This document shows positions 1 through 7,609 of a stretch of 64,000 nt of DNA, one piece after another; positions within the stretch are counted from its first letter, which is position 1; each line of letters opens with the position of its first letter. Below the pieces are notes generated by a model. The model did no database searches. It was not told the origin of the DNA and saw only the letters and a program-made list of their open reading frames with translations. The translations under genes and the position numbers were made by a program. Source of the DNA: Methanomassiliicoccus luminyensis B10 (GTDB taxonomy: Archaea; Thermoplasmatota; Thermoplasmata; Methanomassiliicoccales; Methanomassiliicoccaceae); assembly GCF_000308215.1 (NCBI RefSeq), contig NZ_CAJE01000011.1, positions 1 to 64,000 on the forward strand, given 5' to 3'.

Positions 1-1
1 C

Positions 2-868
2 CGGCTCCTGGACGTCCCCATGGTGTGGGACAACCACGGCAACATCGTCGACTTCTCCCGCGTCATGGGCAAGTCCCGCTACTGGGTGCTGGGGAACCTG
101 ATGATGGAGCGCATGGTGGCCAGGATGGCCGCCACGGTCCTGGTGGTATCGGACAAGGAGGTGCGGTCGTACGCCTCGCTGGGGTTCGATCCGCGCAAGC
201 TGATGGCCCTCCCCACCTGCGCGGACATGGGGGCCGTGAGGGAGAGGTGCGTGTCCCGGGAGCAAGCCAGGGAGAGGCTCGGCATACCGGAGGGCGAGAA
301 GGTGGTCCTGTTCTTCGGGACGCTGAAATACCTGCCGAACCTGGACGCCGCCGAGTACCTGGTGGACGAGATGCTGCCGGAGGTGCGGAGGAAGGTGCCC
401 GGGTCCACGCTGTACATCGCCGGCACCGGGGAGCTGGCTAAGGAGCCCCCTGAGGGGGTCAAGATGCTGGGTTTCGTGCCCGACCTTTATGTATGGATAT
501 CGGCCGCCGACGTGTGCGTCGCCCCGATGTGGCGGGGGGTGGGCATACTCACCAAGGTGATCGACATGATGTCGGCCGGAAGGCCCACCGTGGTGAGCCC
601 CCTGGCCCTGGAAGGCATACCGGAGCTGAAGCACGGGATCAACTGCCTGGTGGGCCGCGATCGCGGCCAGTTCGCCGAGGAGGTGACCGCGGTGCTCCGG
701 GACCCCGGGCGGGGCGAGGAGATCGGGCGGAACGGCCGGGAGCTGATAATGTCATCGTACTCGTGGGAAGTGGAGGCCCCCCGCCTGATGGCGCACCTGG
801 GCGCGCTCATGGAGACTGGACGTGCGCAGAACTACCGACAAGTACATGAACGCCCTGCTCCAAAGTGA
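2..868 (+). CDS. Family-4 glycosyltransferase (GT-B), 5' truncated by window edge
   Basis: The frame is open to the first bases of the window (it reads R-L-L-D-V-P before the first Met at 20), so the N-terminal half lies outside. What remains is the C-terminal nucleotide-sugar domain of a GT-B enzyme. It contains the interdomain strand VVLFFGTLKYLPN, the strand TLYIAGTG, the segment LGFVPDLYVWISAADVCVAP and an SAGRPTVVS acceptor segment that precedes the sugar-nucleotide loop. Such enzymes move a sugar from a nucleotide donor to a growing glycan at the cytoplasmic face of the membrane. The end overlaps the next gene, which points to one operon with the following membrane proteins. The sugar specificity cannot be read. 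Confidence 0.85.
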   Translation, partial: RLLDVPMVWDNHGNIVDFSRVMGKSRYWVLGNLMMERMVARMAATVLVVSDKEVRSYASLGFDPRKLMALPTCADMGAVRERCVSREQARERLGIPEGEKVVLFFGTLKYLPNLDAAEYLVDEMLPEVRRKVPGSTLYIAGTGELAKEPPEGVKMLGFVPDLYVWISAADVCVAPMWRGVGILTKVIDMMSAGRPTVVSPLALEGIPELKHGINCLVGRDRGQFAEEVTAVLRDPGRGEEIGRNGRELIMSSYSWEVEAPRLMAHLGALMETGRAQNYRQVHERPAPK

Positions 869-1865
869 GAACTCGAACCTCGGGGGGAAGCGTGTGGGAG
901 AAAGAGGGGGGAAGATGCTGGTCGGTCCCGGCAGGCCTTACGACCTGGTCGCGGTCTGCCTCCTGGCGGCCGGGGCGGTCATGTTCTCGCTCTCCAGCCC
1001 TGACAATCCCCTCACCTGGACCCTCGGGTTCCTTGCCGTGTTCTTCGCCCCCGGCTATGCCATAATCTCGGCGCTGTTCCCGGGGAACCGCGAGATCCTG
1101 GCCCAGAGCTTCGTGACCCGGAGGGAGGAGAGGACCTTCAACATCACCCTTCTGGAGCGGATAGCCCTGTCCTTCGGGATGAGCGCGGTGGTCATGGCCA
1201 TCGTGGGTACCTTCCTGGCAAGGGTGGTGTCGAGCCTCACTCTCATAATGGTCGCGCTGTCGGTGGTGGCGCTGACCGGCATCATTTCCGCGTACGCGGT
1301 GTACCGCCGCAGCGGCCTGCCTCCCGGCGACCAGTTCGCCGTGTTCACTAGGCCGAGGACCGGCGCCTCCGTCAGGCGCGGCGCCTCCCGGGGGGAGATG
1401 GGGATCAGCGCCGTGGTGGTGGCGGGGCTGGTCCTGGCCGGCGCCGTGGCCGTCAACGGATATGCCAACGACCCGGGCGATTCCGAGAACTTCTCGGAGT
1501 TCTCCATCAGCGGGGCCGACGGCAACCTGCAGCAGCTGCCCCAGCAGGCCTCGCCGGGCCAGTTCATCACCGTGCGGATCACCGTGACATCCCATTACTC
1601 CGATGCCCGGGAGATGAGCGTGACCATCAGCGCGGGCTCGCCGGTGAACGGGGACGGGAACAACTTCCAGGCCCCCCCCACCATGGCGGGGGCGCTCGGC
1701 CCCCGCACCATAACCTTCACCCTGGGCGCGGGGAACCAGTGGTCCTACCCCATCACGTTCTCGGCCGGGACCGGGCCGATCTACTTCGTTCTTGACGACG
1801 GGAACGAGGTCAAGACCCTATGGATGCCCCTGGCCGTGAGCGGCCCCAGCGGAGGAGGGGATTGA
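822..1865 (+). CDS. DUF1616 family membrane protein
   Basis: The N-terminal part has membrane segments and the hallmark stretch FFAPGYAIISALFPGNRE followed by ERIALSFGMSAV, as in archaeal DUF1616 proteins. After about residue 190 comes another membrane segment and then an extracytoplasmic beta-rich domain (roughly 215-345) that looks immunoglobulin or NEW3-like. The function of the family is unknown; it is often found near surface-glycan or S-layer genes. Three starts are possible: 822 (overlapping the glycosyltransferase), 846, and 915, the last preceded by a GAGGGGGG purine run. It shares architecture with the protein at 48756-49757. The stop overlaps the next ATG by one base (TGATG), so translation is probably coupled. 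Confidence 0.8.
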   Translation: MRRTTDKYMNALLQSENSNLGGKRVGERGGKMLVGPGRPYDLVAVCLLAAGAVMFSLSSPDNPLTWTLGFLAVFFAPGYAIISALFPGNREILAQSFVTRREERTFNITLLERIALSFGMSAVVMAIVGTFLARVVSSLTLIMVALSVVALTGIISAYAVYRRSGLPPGDQFAVFTRPRTGASVRRGASRGEMGISAVVVAGLVLAGAVAVNGYANDPGDSENFSEFSISGADGNLQQLPQQASPGQFITVRITVTSHYSDAREMSVTISAGSPVNGDGNNFQAPPTMAGALGPRTITFTLGAGNQWSYPITFSAGTGPIYFVLDDGNEVKTLWMPLAVSGPSGGGD

Positions 1866-2065
1866 TGATAGTCCCGCCCCTGGGGCTGGAACTGCCGTTC
1901 CCCGCGCTGATGCTGTCCATCGCCTGCGTGGTCGGCCTGCTGCTCGTCGGCACGGCCGCCGCGCGGGGGAGGGGGCGAGGGTACGCCGCCCCCATGGTGT
2001 TCTGCTTCCTGGCCCTGGCGCTGATACTGGCGGCCCGGGAGATGTTGTCGGCAGTAAGCTGGTGA
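1865..2065 (+). CDS. Two-helix membrane mini-protein (66 aa)
   Basis: A 66-residue protein with two hydrophobic helices, about residues 14-32 and 43-58, joined by a short Arg/Gly-rich loop (RGRGRG). The ATG at 1865 is embedded in the stop of the DUF1616 gene (TGATG), a coupling signal that favours this start over an in-frame ATG at 1820 inside the upstream gene. The CPBP gene begins 4 bp after its stop. No family is recognised. The tight spacing suggests it works with its neighbours, perhaps as a small membrane subunit. A comparable mini-protein lies beside the second DUF1616/CPBP pair at 50791. Confidence 0.6.
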   Translation: MIVPPLGLELPFPALMLSIACVVGLLLVGTAAARGRGRGYAAPMVFCFLALALILAAREMLSAVSW

Positions 2066-2069
2066 TCGC

Positions 2070-2876
2070 TTGGCCACCACGGTCCGGACCCCCATGGCCT
2101 CAGGGAGGCCATCCATTTTCCCCCTGGTCCCGGTGATGATCCTGTCCCTCGCCGGCTTCTCGTTCATCTACGTGTTCGTGTCCACCGGGGAGAGCGGGGC
2201 GGTGGTCCCGGGATTGGCGCTCCTGCTCATCACCATGTTCGCCGCGGTGGCGGTGTCCTCCGCGTACCGCAGCGAGGCGGTGGCGGCACCGTCGGCGTCA
2301 GTGGCCTTGGTCTGCTCCCTCGCCTTGCTGGCCGCCCTGCTGCCCTCCTCCGGCAACGTGTACGCGGACGCGGTGGTGGTGTTCGCCGTGACCGCCGGGG
2401 CGGTGACGATCTTCCCGAAAGCCGTCGCCCTGCCCGACCTCGGCTCCCCCCGCCTCCGGGACGCCTCGGTGGCGGTGGTGTTCCTCCTGCCCATCGGCCT
2501 GGCCTTCGCCGAGGCGCTGTTCCTGGGGCTGCGGTTCTGGGAGAGCTTCCACCTCGGCGGGGAGCAGTCCCTCTTCTTCATTCCCTTCCTGGCGCTGTGG
2601 GGCTTTCTGGAGGAGGCGCTTTTCCGAGGCCTCGTCCAGCGTTCCATGGTCCCCGCGCTCGGCCCCGGCTACGCCATCGCGGCCGCGGCCGTCCTGAACG
2701 CCGCGTTCATGCTGTTCTGGGGCTCCCTCATGTTCGCCATATACACGCTGCTGATGGGCCTGGTCATGGGGTACCTGTACCGGCGCACCCGGAGCGTGGT
2801 GTACGTGGGAACGGTCCACGCCCTGCAGGACACCTGGCTCATCATAGCGTTCATGGTGCTGGGCATAGGGGCGTGA
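2070..2876 (+). CDS. CPBP (Abi/Rce1-like) intramembrane metalloprotease homologue
   Basis: A 268-residue protein with about eight membrane helices. The family's glutamate motif is present as EEALFRG (about residues 187-193), and a late histidine follows in the TVHALQD segment. The middle motif, normally Phe-x3-His, reads FMLFWG here, so one expected histidine seems to be missing and protease activity is uncertain. CPBP proteins cleave or bind membrane substrates and accompany peptide and surface systems. The start is a TTG at 2070, 4 bp after the mini-protein; an ATG at 2094 is an alternative. It is the last gene of the tightly packed block starting at the glycosyltransferase. Confidence 0.75.
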   Translation: MATTVRTPMASGRPSIFPLVPVMILSLAGFSFIYVFVSTGESGAVVPGLALLLITMFAAVAVSSAYRSEAVAAPSASVALVCSLALLAALLPSSGNVYADAVVVFAVTAGAVTIFPKAVALPDLGSPRLRDASVAVVFLLPIGLAFAEALFLGLRFWESFHLGGEQSLFFIPFLALWGFLEEALFRGLVQRSMVPALGPGYAIAAAAVLNAAFMLFWGSLMFAIYTLLMGLVMGYLYRRTRSVVYVGTVHALQDTWLIIAFMVLGIGA

Positions 2877-2997
2877 GCCGCCCCCGGGCAAGGTGAGGAT
2901 ATAAATATTGCTCGGGGGGAGGTGACCGCAAGCGCCCCCTCAGCCATCGTTAGTGCAGGGGGGCTATAAATAATGGCAGAATCTATAAAACACGCTC

Positions 2998-3696
2998 GTG
3001 AACGAGCCTGGGGTCGGCCCGCTAGGCAGGGCCAAGCTGGTATCCGATTGGCTGCCAAGCGGGAAAAGATACCTTGACATCGGATGCTCCGACGGGGAGG
3101 TCCTCCACTGGGTGGGCGAACGCTGCGAGCTCGCGGTCGGTCTGGACGTGGACCGCAGGACCATGACCGAGGCGCGGAAGAAGTGCCAGGGCAGCGAGTT
3201 CTCCCTGGGAAGCGCCGATCGGCTGCCCTTCGCCGGCTCCACCTTCGACACCGTCAGCATGCTGGATGTTCTGGAGCACGTTCCCGATCCCATCGGCTCC
3301 CTGAAGGAAGTGGACAGGGTCCTCAAGCCGGGCGGCCGCCTGATATTGTCGGTCCCGCACCGGGGGGCCTTCGGCTTCGTGGACGCTCAGAGGTCCAGGC
3401 TATTCGCGGCGGGCCGGAAGGTGCTGCTGGGCAAGGACGACGAGGTGCTGGACCACAAGCACTACCGGTTCCAGGAGGTAATGGACCTGCTGCCCGGGTA
3501 CACCGTACTGAGGCGGCACAACGGCGGCTTGCTGGTGTACCCTCTGTGCGGCTATGTCCTGATGTTCACGGACAACATGGGAGGCGGCAGGATATCTGGG
3601 TTCATACGCTCGCTGGAAGAGAAGGACTTCGTCAAGGACTACGGCCCCCGGAGCTGGCACATCATGCTGGACCTGCGCAAGGGGGCACCCTCGTGA
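2998..3696 (+). CDS. Class I SAM-dependent methyltransferase
   Basis: A Rossmann-fold methyltransferase of 232 residues. SAM-binding motif I is YLDIGCSDGEV (about residues 24-34), the acidic strand-2 residue is in VGLDVD, and motif post-II reads FDTVSMLDVLEHV, typical of Methyltransf_11. The start is a GTG just downstream of an AT-rich promoter-like stretch (CTATAAATAATG near 2963 and CTATAAAA near 2983), so the message may be nearly leaderless. Its stop overlaps the GTG of the next glycosyltransferase by two bases. In this setting it probably methylates a sugar or lipid-linked glycan; the acceptor is not deducible. Confidence 0.85.
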   Translation: MNEPGVGPLGRAKLVSDWLPSGKRYLDIGCSDGEVLHWVGERCELAVGLDVDRRTMTEARKKCQGSEFSLGSADRLPFAGSTFDTVSMLDVLEHVPDPIGSLKEVDRVLKPGGRLILSVPHRGAFGFVDAQRSRLFAAGRKVLLGKDDEVLDHKHYRFQEVMDLLPGYTVLRRHNGGLLVYPLCGYVLMFTDNMGGGRISGFIRSLEEKDFVKDYGPRSWHIMLDLRKGAPS

Positions 3697-4718
3697 GCGC
3701 ACCCTCCACGAGCGTGGTGGTGTGCACCTATAACCGGATCCAGTGGCTGACCAAATGCCTGCGCTCCCTGGAGGCCCAGGACCCCCGCCCCGATGAGATC
3801 ATCGTGGTGGACGGGCCGTCCACTGACGGCACCAGGGACATGCTGGAGCTCCTTGCTTCCAAGGGCGACCTCAAGCTGGTCCACCAGAAGAAGCTGGACG
3901 GCATCTCCTCCGCGCGCAACATGGGGCTGGCGGAAGCTACCGGCGATATCGTCTGCTTCATCGACGACGACGCCATAGCCCAGCCGGGATGGCTCGCCAA
4001 CGTCATCTCCGGCTACACCGATCCATTGGTCGGCGGGGTGGGCGGTCCGGTATGCTTCTCGGACGGCTCCCCGGCCATGGGTCGGAACGCCGTGTCGCCC
4101 GAAGGCCTGTGGTTCGACGAGTCCAGGCGGGAGAGCATTGACGGCCTGTACCCCGTTATGGTGGGCTGCAACATGTCGTTCCGGAGGGTCCCGCTGCAGG
4201 AGATGGGAGGCTTCGACCCATACTTCCGGTTCCATCAGGATGAGACCGACGCCTGCCTGGGAATGCTGTTCCGCGGCTACCGCATCGGTTACTCCGAGGG
4301 CGCGGTGGTGTGGCACGAATGGTGCGAAGGTTCCTACCGCCAGGACCGCATCCGCTGGTACATCAAGCTCCGGTACCTGTGGGGAAGGAACAATTCGTAC
4401 CTCGTGAGGAAGCATTTCGGGGACAAGGTCCCTTTCACCAAGTACGCCGGGAACCGCATGACCGGCTTCCTCCAAAAGAGGGTCCCGCGCGGTATCCTGG
4501 AGAAGGAGACCACCGGGGGGCATGAAGCGTCCGGCGGGAGCGTCGCCATGCCCAAGTTCTTCGTGCTGGTGGGCGGGGTCTCGGAGGTCTTCGGCCTGAT
4601 CAAGGGGTGGACCGACAGCGGGCACGTCAGCCCGCGAGCGCCCGGCGGGGCCGCCAGCCACCGCTTGGTGGGGCCGGACCAGCATTTCAGGTACCGGCGG
4701 AGAGGGCTCAGGAAGTAG
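3693..4718 (+). CDS. Family-2 glycosyltransferase (GT-A)
   Basis: A 341-residue GT-A enzyme. The N terminus reads SVVVCTYNR, the nucleotide-binding acid is in IIVVDGPSTDGT, and the metal-binding DXD-like motif is CFIDDDA (about residues 88-94). A later segment, DETDACLGMLFRGY, fits the catalytic-base region. The GTG at 3693 overlaps the methyltransferase stop (GTGA); the open frame continues upstream, but that part is only antisense to coding logic of the methyltransferase. The C terminus carries no clear membrane helix. The gene converges on the secreted-protein gene, and their ends overlap by 11 bp. Confidence 0.9.
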   Translation: MSAPSTSVVVCTYNRIQWLTKCLRSLEAQDPRPDEIIVVDGPSTDGTRDMLELLASKGDLKLVHQKKLDGISSARNMGLAEATGDIVCFIDDDAIAQPGWLANVISGYTDPLVGGVGGPVCFSDGSPAMGRNAVSPEGLWFDESRRESIDGLYPVMVGCNMSFRRVPLQEMGGFDPYFRFHQDETDACLGMLFRGYRIGYSEGAVVWHEWCEGSYRQDRIRWYIKLRYLWGRNNSYLVRKHFGDKVPFTKYAGNRMTGFLQKRVPRGILEKETTGGHEASGGSVAMPKFFVLVGGVSEVFGLIKGWTDSGHVSPRAPGGAASHRLVGPDQHFRYRRRGLRK

Positions 4719-7296
4719 CCGCCCTCACTTGTACTTCCGCCCATGAGGTCCCGTAGCTCCGCTGGAAGGTTACCCACCCCAGGTCGTCGGAGCGCAGCGT
4801 GGCCACGACCTCGCCGTCGACGATGACGTCGTAGTCGCGGTCCGCGTCGAGGCCGCCGACCCAGATGCGGGTCTCTCCGCCGGTGGAGGTGGCCCGCATC
4901 AGCACGCTGTCGGCGGAGCGGGACACCAGTTCCGCCGAGGCTTCGCCGCCGTCATACTGATAGGCGGCGAGGTCCCCCCGCTTCACGATGGTGCCCGTAG
5001 CCTCCGCGCCGATGGTGCCGCGGAAGACCACGGTGCCGTCGGCCCGGTAGATCAGGTCGCCGGTCTGGGTGATCCCCGGCCCCGCCTCGTAGTACCCCGG
5101 CCCGGGGAGCACCAGCTCGAAGCTGATGGCGCTCCCGTGCAGGTTGGTCAGCTTGTACTCGCCGAACTCCTCGGTGAAGGATATGGTCGGCGATCCGGAG
5201 CCGGTCAGCACCACCATCTGGCGGTCGGTGGTGACGGTCGTTCCCTCCGAGCCCATGTCCAGGGTGGCCACCGGTATGGTGGGGTCCCGGTTCATCGACG
5301 CCCCCATGGCCACGAACATGTCGTGGGCCATGATCAGGTTGTGCATCTGCTTGGAGTAGCTGGAGTACGACAGCAGGTCCACCGAGAACCCGTAGCGGGC
5401 CGCCCCGAACAGCACGGAGTACACCGCGCCCTGGTCCCGGTCGGCGTCGTAGTTCTGGTACACCACGATGTGGGGGCGGTACTCCTCGGGGATGTTGTTC
5501 ACGAACAGCATCGTGGATATCGCGGTGTCCCTGAGGCTCATGTTGTAAGTGTCCACCGCCTCCCAGCCCTCGATCACGGCCGCGTCGCTGACCATGGCCA
5601 GCTGTATCTGCGGGGTGAAGGAATTGGTGATCACGAAGTCCCAGTGGCCCGAGGCCAGGGACTCCAGCACCAGGTCGATGTACCCGTCGTAGATGAAATC
5701 GCCCTTGTCGCTGTAGTCGCTCCGCAGCCTGTTGTTCTCCCCGTACCATGAGTTCATCTCGTCCCAGAACACCCCGCGGGAGGACCACCACCAGTCATTG
5801 TAGGCGTCCTGGTTGATGAGGTAGTTCCGGTACGCGGAGCTGGCGGCGCTGGCCACCGCGGTCCCGTCGGAGAGGGAATAGGCGTGGCCGGCGGAGTCGT
5901 ACAGGCGCCACGCCGTGGGCATGGTCTCGCTGGACGTCGACATCCGCTGGGCGGACTTGTAGTGCCAGTTCACCTGGTCCGGGTTGGTGGACTGGGTCGC
6001 CACCAGGATCTCCGAGCTCTCGATCCAGTTCCTCAGCTCGCTGGTCCAGGTCCCGAAGTCGTTGAACATCAGGGGGAACTGCCCGGAGTGGGAGTTGCCG
6101 TACTGCTCGGCGATGCTTTCCGAGACCCACTGGGCGTAGCCGGCATCGTGGCCGCGCGGCTCGCCGTCAACGTACTTGTACGGCCGCACGAACATCGACC
6201 AGGTCTGCTCCGTCCCCAGGCCGGGGTCCGGGACCACCGACCCGGTGGAGGTGAACTTGAGGGCGAACACGGAGGCGCCTCCGCCGCCATAGTCCTTCAT
6301 CCATATTGGCGAGTACAGGTACGCCTCGGTCTCGTCGAAGCCCCACTCCACTCCCATGGTACCGCCCGGCACCCTCATGTCGAAGGCCGGGGCGAACATC
6401 TGGTAGGCGGGGAACCACCCTCCGATGCCGTTGGAGGCCGGCGTGCTCTCCGGGACCCCCGGTATGTACCGGTGGGGCTGGCCGTCGGCGAACATGTTGT
6501 ACATGCTGCCGCTCGAGGAGTACAGGCCCACGAAGTAGGTGGCGATCACGTTGGACGTCCCCGGGGTGTAGGTGGCGTCGAGTTCGAAGTAGTCGCGGTA
6601 GATCGTGAAGCTCTGCTTGATGCTGAACTGGGGGCACCATTCCAGGAACCATATGGTGTTGCCGTCCTGGCCGTGGTCGGTGATGCTCATGGACACCCAG
6701 TTCATGTCGTTGCCGTTCTGGTCGACCGTTCCCTCGCTGGCCGTCTGGGGGTTCACCCTCCGGTAGCGGATCACGTCGTCGCTGAAGTACGGCTTTATCA
6801 CATAGTCGACATAGCCGTTGTCATTGGTGGCGGTGATGGAGTATTCGTCCGTCGTGATGATGTACGAGCCGCCCGATGTCTCGAGCGCGATGGTGTCCGA
6901 GAGAACGCCCAGCTCGAAATCGGTGGCCGGGTCCACCTCCTCTTCCGTATCGCCGTTATCGCCGGTATCGGTGCCGCCGGAGGGGTCCGAGGGATCGCCG
7001 TCCCCATTCTGGTCGGGGGCCGTGGGGCCGGTGGGGGAGTTGTTGGAAACAGGGAACGTGGAGTTGTCCACCCCCCCGATTATGGTCCCCTGCTGGGGGA
7101 CCGGCTGGTCTGTGAGCAGTGCCAGCGGTACCAAGGTACCTATCAGCAGCAGGGGGACCAGAAGGAGCGAGGCCGGCCTCGATAGACGGGCCAGCGTCTT
7201 CCTCAGGGCCCTGCGTGCTTTATGGCGGGCCTCGGACGGCGAGGAGCTGTCCTCCCCCCGTCCTGCGTTCGGCTGCTTCGCTGTTCTTCCTTTCAA
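4708..7296 (-). CDS. Large secreted or surface protein with possible glycosidase-like core
   Basis: An 862-residue protein. A basic N terminus is followed by a signal anchor (about residues 42-61, SLLLVPLLLIGTLVPLALL). Next comes a low-complexity Asn/Asp/Gly/Thr/Pro linker (about 75-120), typical of exported archaeal proteins. The large ectodomain is rich in Trp and Tyr, and its middle (about 500-560) has acid/Trp patches such as VFWDEMNSWYGENN and DGYIDLVLESL that resemble the end of a TIM-barrel strand. A beta-rich C-terminal region follows. I infer a carbohydrate-active enzyme but cannot assign a family. The start is a TTG at 7296 with an in-frame stop upstream. An unusually structured leader precedes it. 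Confidence 0.75.
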   Translation of the reverse strand: MKGRTAKQPNAGRGEDSSSPSEARHKARRALRKTLARLSRPASLLLVPLLLIGTLVPLALLTDQPVPQQGTIIGGVDNSTFPVSNNSPTGPTAPDQNGDGDPSDPSGGTDTGDNGDTEEEVDPATDFELGVLSDTIALETSGGSYIITTDEYSITATNDNGYVDYVIKPYFSDDVIRYRRVNPQTASEGTVDQNGNDMNWVSMSITDHGQDGNTIWFLEWCPQFSIKQSFTIYRDYFELDATYTPGTSNVIATYFVGLYSSSGSMYNMFADGQPHRYIPGVPESTPASNGIGGWFPAYQMFAPAFDMRVPGGTMGVEWGFDETEAYLYSPIWMKDYGGGGASVFALKFTSTGSVVPDPGLGTEQTWSMFVRPYKYVDGEPRGHDAGYAQWVSESIAEQYGNSHSGQFPLMFNDFGTWTSELRNWIESSEILVATQSTNPDQVNWHYKSAQRMSTSSETMPTAWRLYDSAGHAYSLSDGTAVASAASSAYRNYLINQDAYNDWWWSSRGVFWDEMNSWYGENNRLRSDYSDKGDFIYDGYIDLVLESLASGHWDFVITNSFTPQIQLAMVSDAAVIEGWEAVDTYNMSLRDTAISTMLFVNNIPEEYRPHIVVYQNYDADRDQGAVYSVLFGAARYGFSVDLLSYSSYSKQMHNLIMAHDMFVAMGASMNRDPTIPVATLDMGSEGTTVTTDRQMVVLTGSGSPTISFTEEFGEYKLTNLHGSAISFELVLPGPGYYEAGPGITQTGDLIYRADGTVVFRGTIGAEATGTIVKRGDLAAYQYDGGEASAELVSRSADSVLMRATSTGGETRIWVGGLDADRDYDVIVDGEVVATLRSDDLGWVTFQRSYGTSWAEVQVRAATS

Positions 7297-7297
7297 G

Positions 7298-7466
7298 AGC
7301 GCATCCCATCCCTTCGCGCTTTAGATAGCCGACCCGGCTCCGCCCCTTCGGGGGCGCCCATCCCGGGTCGGAACCCCGCTCTTCGGCTTTCGCCGTCGAG
7401 CGGGCAACGGGGCGCTTTGCCCCGTTCCAAAGGCGAGGTTTCCTCCAAGAGAGTTATCCTCGCCTT
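7298..7466 (-). ncRNA. Candidate structured RNA or 5' leader with five hairpins
   Basis: The stretch folds into successive strong stems. AAGGCGAGG (7430-7438) pairs with 7458-7466, and AACGGGGC (7406-7413) with 7419-7426. CCCGCTC (7375-7381) pairs with 7398-7404 and encloses a CGGC/GCCG stem whose minus-strand loop is GAAA. CCGACCCGG (7329-7337) pairs with 7363-7371 and encloses GCCCC/GGGGC with a 4-base loop. AGCGC (7298-7302) pairs with 7316-7320. On the minus strand a TTTTAAAC TATA-like box (7489-7498) lies about 23 bp upstream of the first stem. The last stem abuts the TTG start of the secreted-protein gene. A regulatory leader or a processed RNA is inferred. The plus strand would instead place a stable c(UUCG)g loop, so the strand is not certain. 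Confidence 0.5.
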
Positions 7467-7488
7467 CGCGGCCCCCTTCCAATTGCAC

Positions 7489-7498
7489 GTTTAAAACC
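7489..7498 (-). promoter_or_regulatory. TATA-like box upstream of the structured leader
   Basis: On the minus strand this reads GGTTTTAAAC in an otherwise GC-rich setting. Its distance to the first hairpin (about 23 bp) matches usual archaeal box A to transcription-start spacing. No SD-like signal separates the leader from the TTG start. Confidence 0.4.
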
Positions 7499-7609
7499 GT
7501 TGCCGTTGTGGTATCACCGCTGATTATCTTCACGGACGTCGCTACGGGGGCATGCTGGCCCTACTCCGGCAGGCCTTTACCGGGGGCGGAGAGCAGCCAA
7601 TATTGCGCA

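Noticed and set aside
5884-7185. Long open frame of 433 codons antisense to the secreted-protein gene
   Set aside because: It mirrors the GC-biased third positions of the opposite gene, has a low-complexity Arg/Gly/Val/His composition, and shows no domain.
7298-7466. Reading the hairpin region as RNase P RNA, SRP RNA or a tRNA
   Set aside because: The conserved core of RNase P, the domain IV loop of SRP RNA, and the tRNA arm set are all absent.
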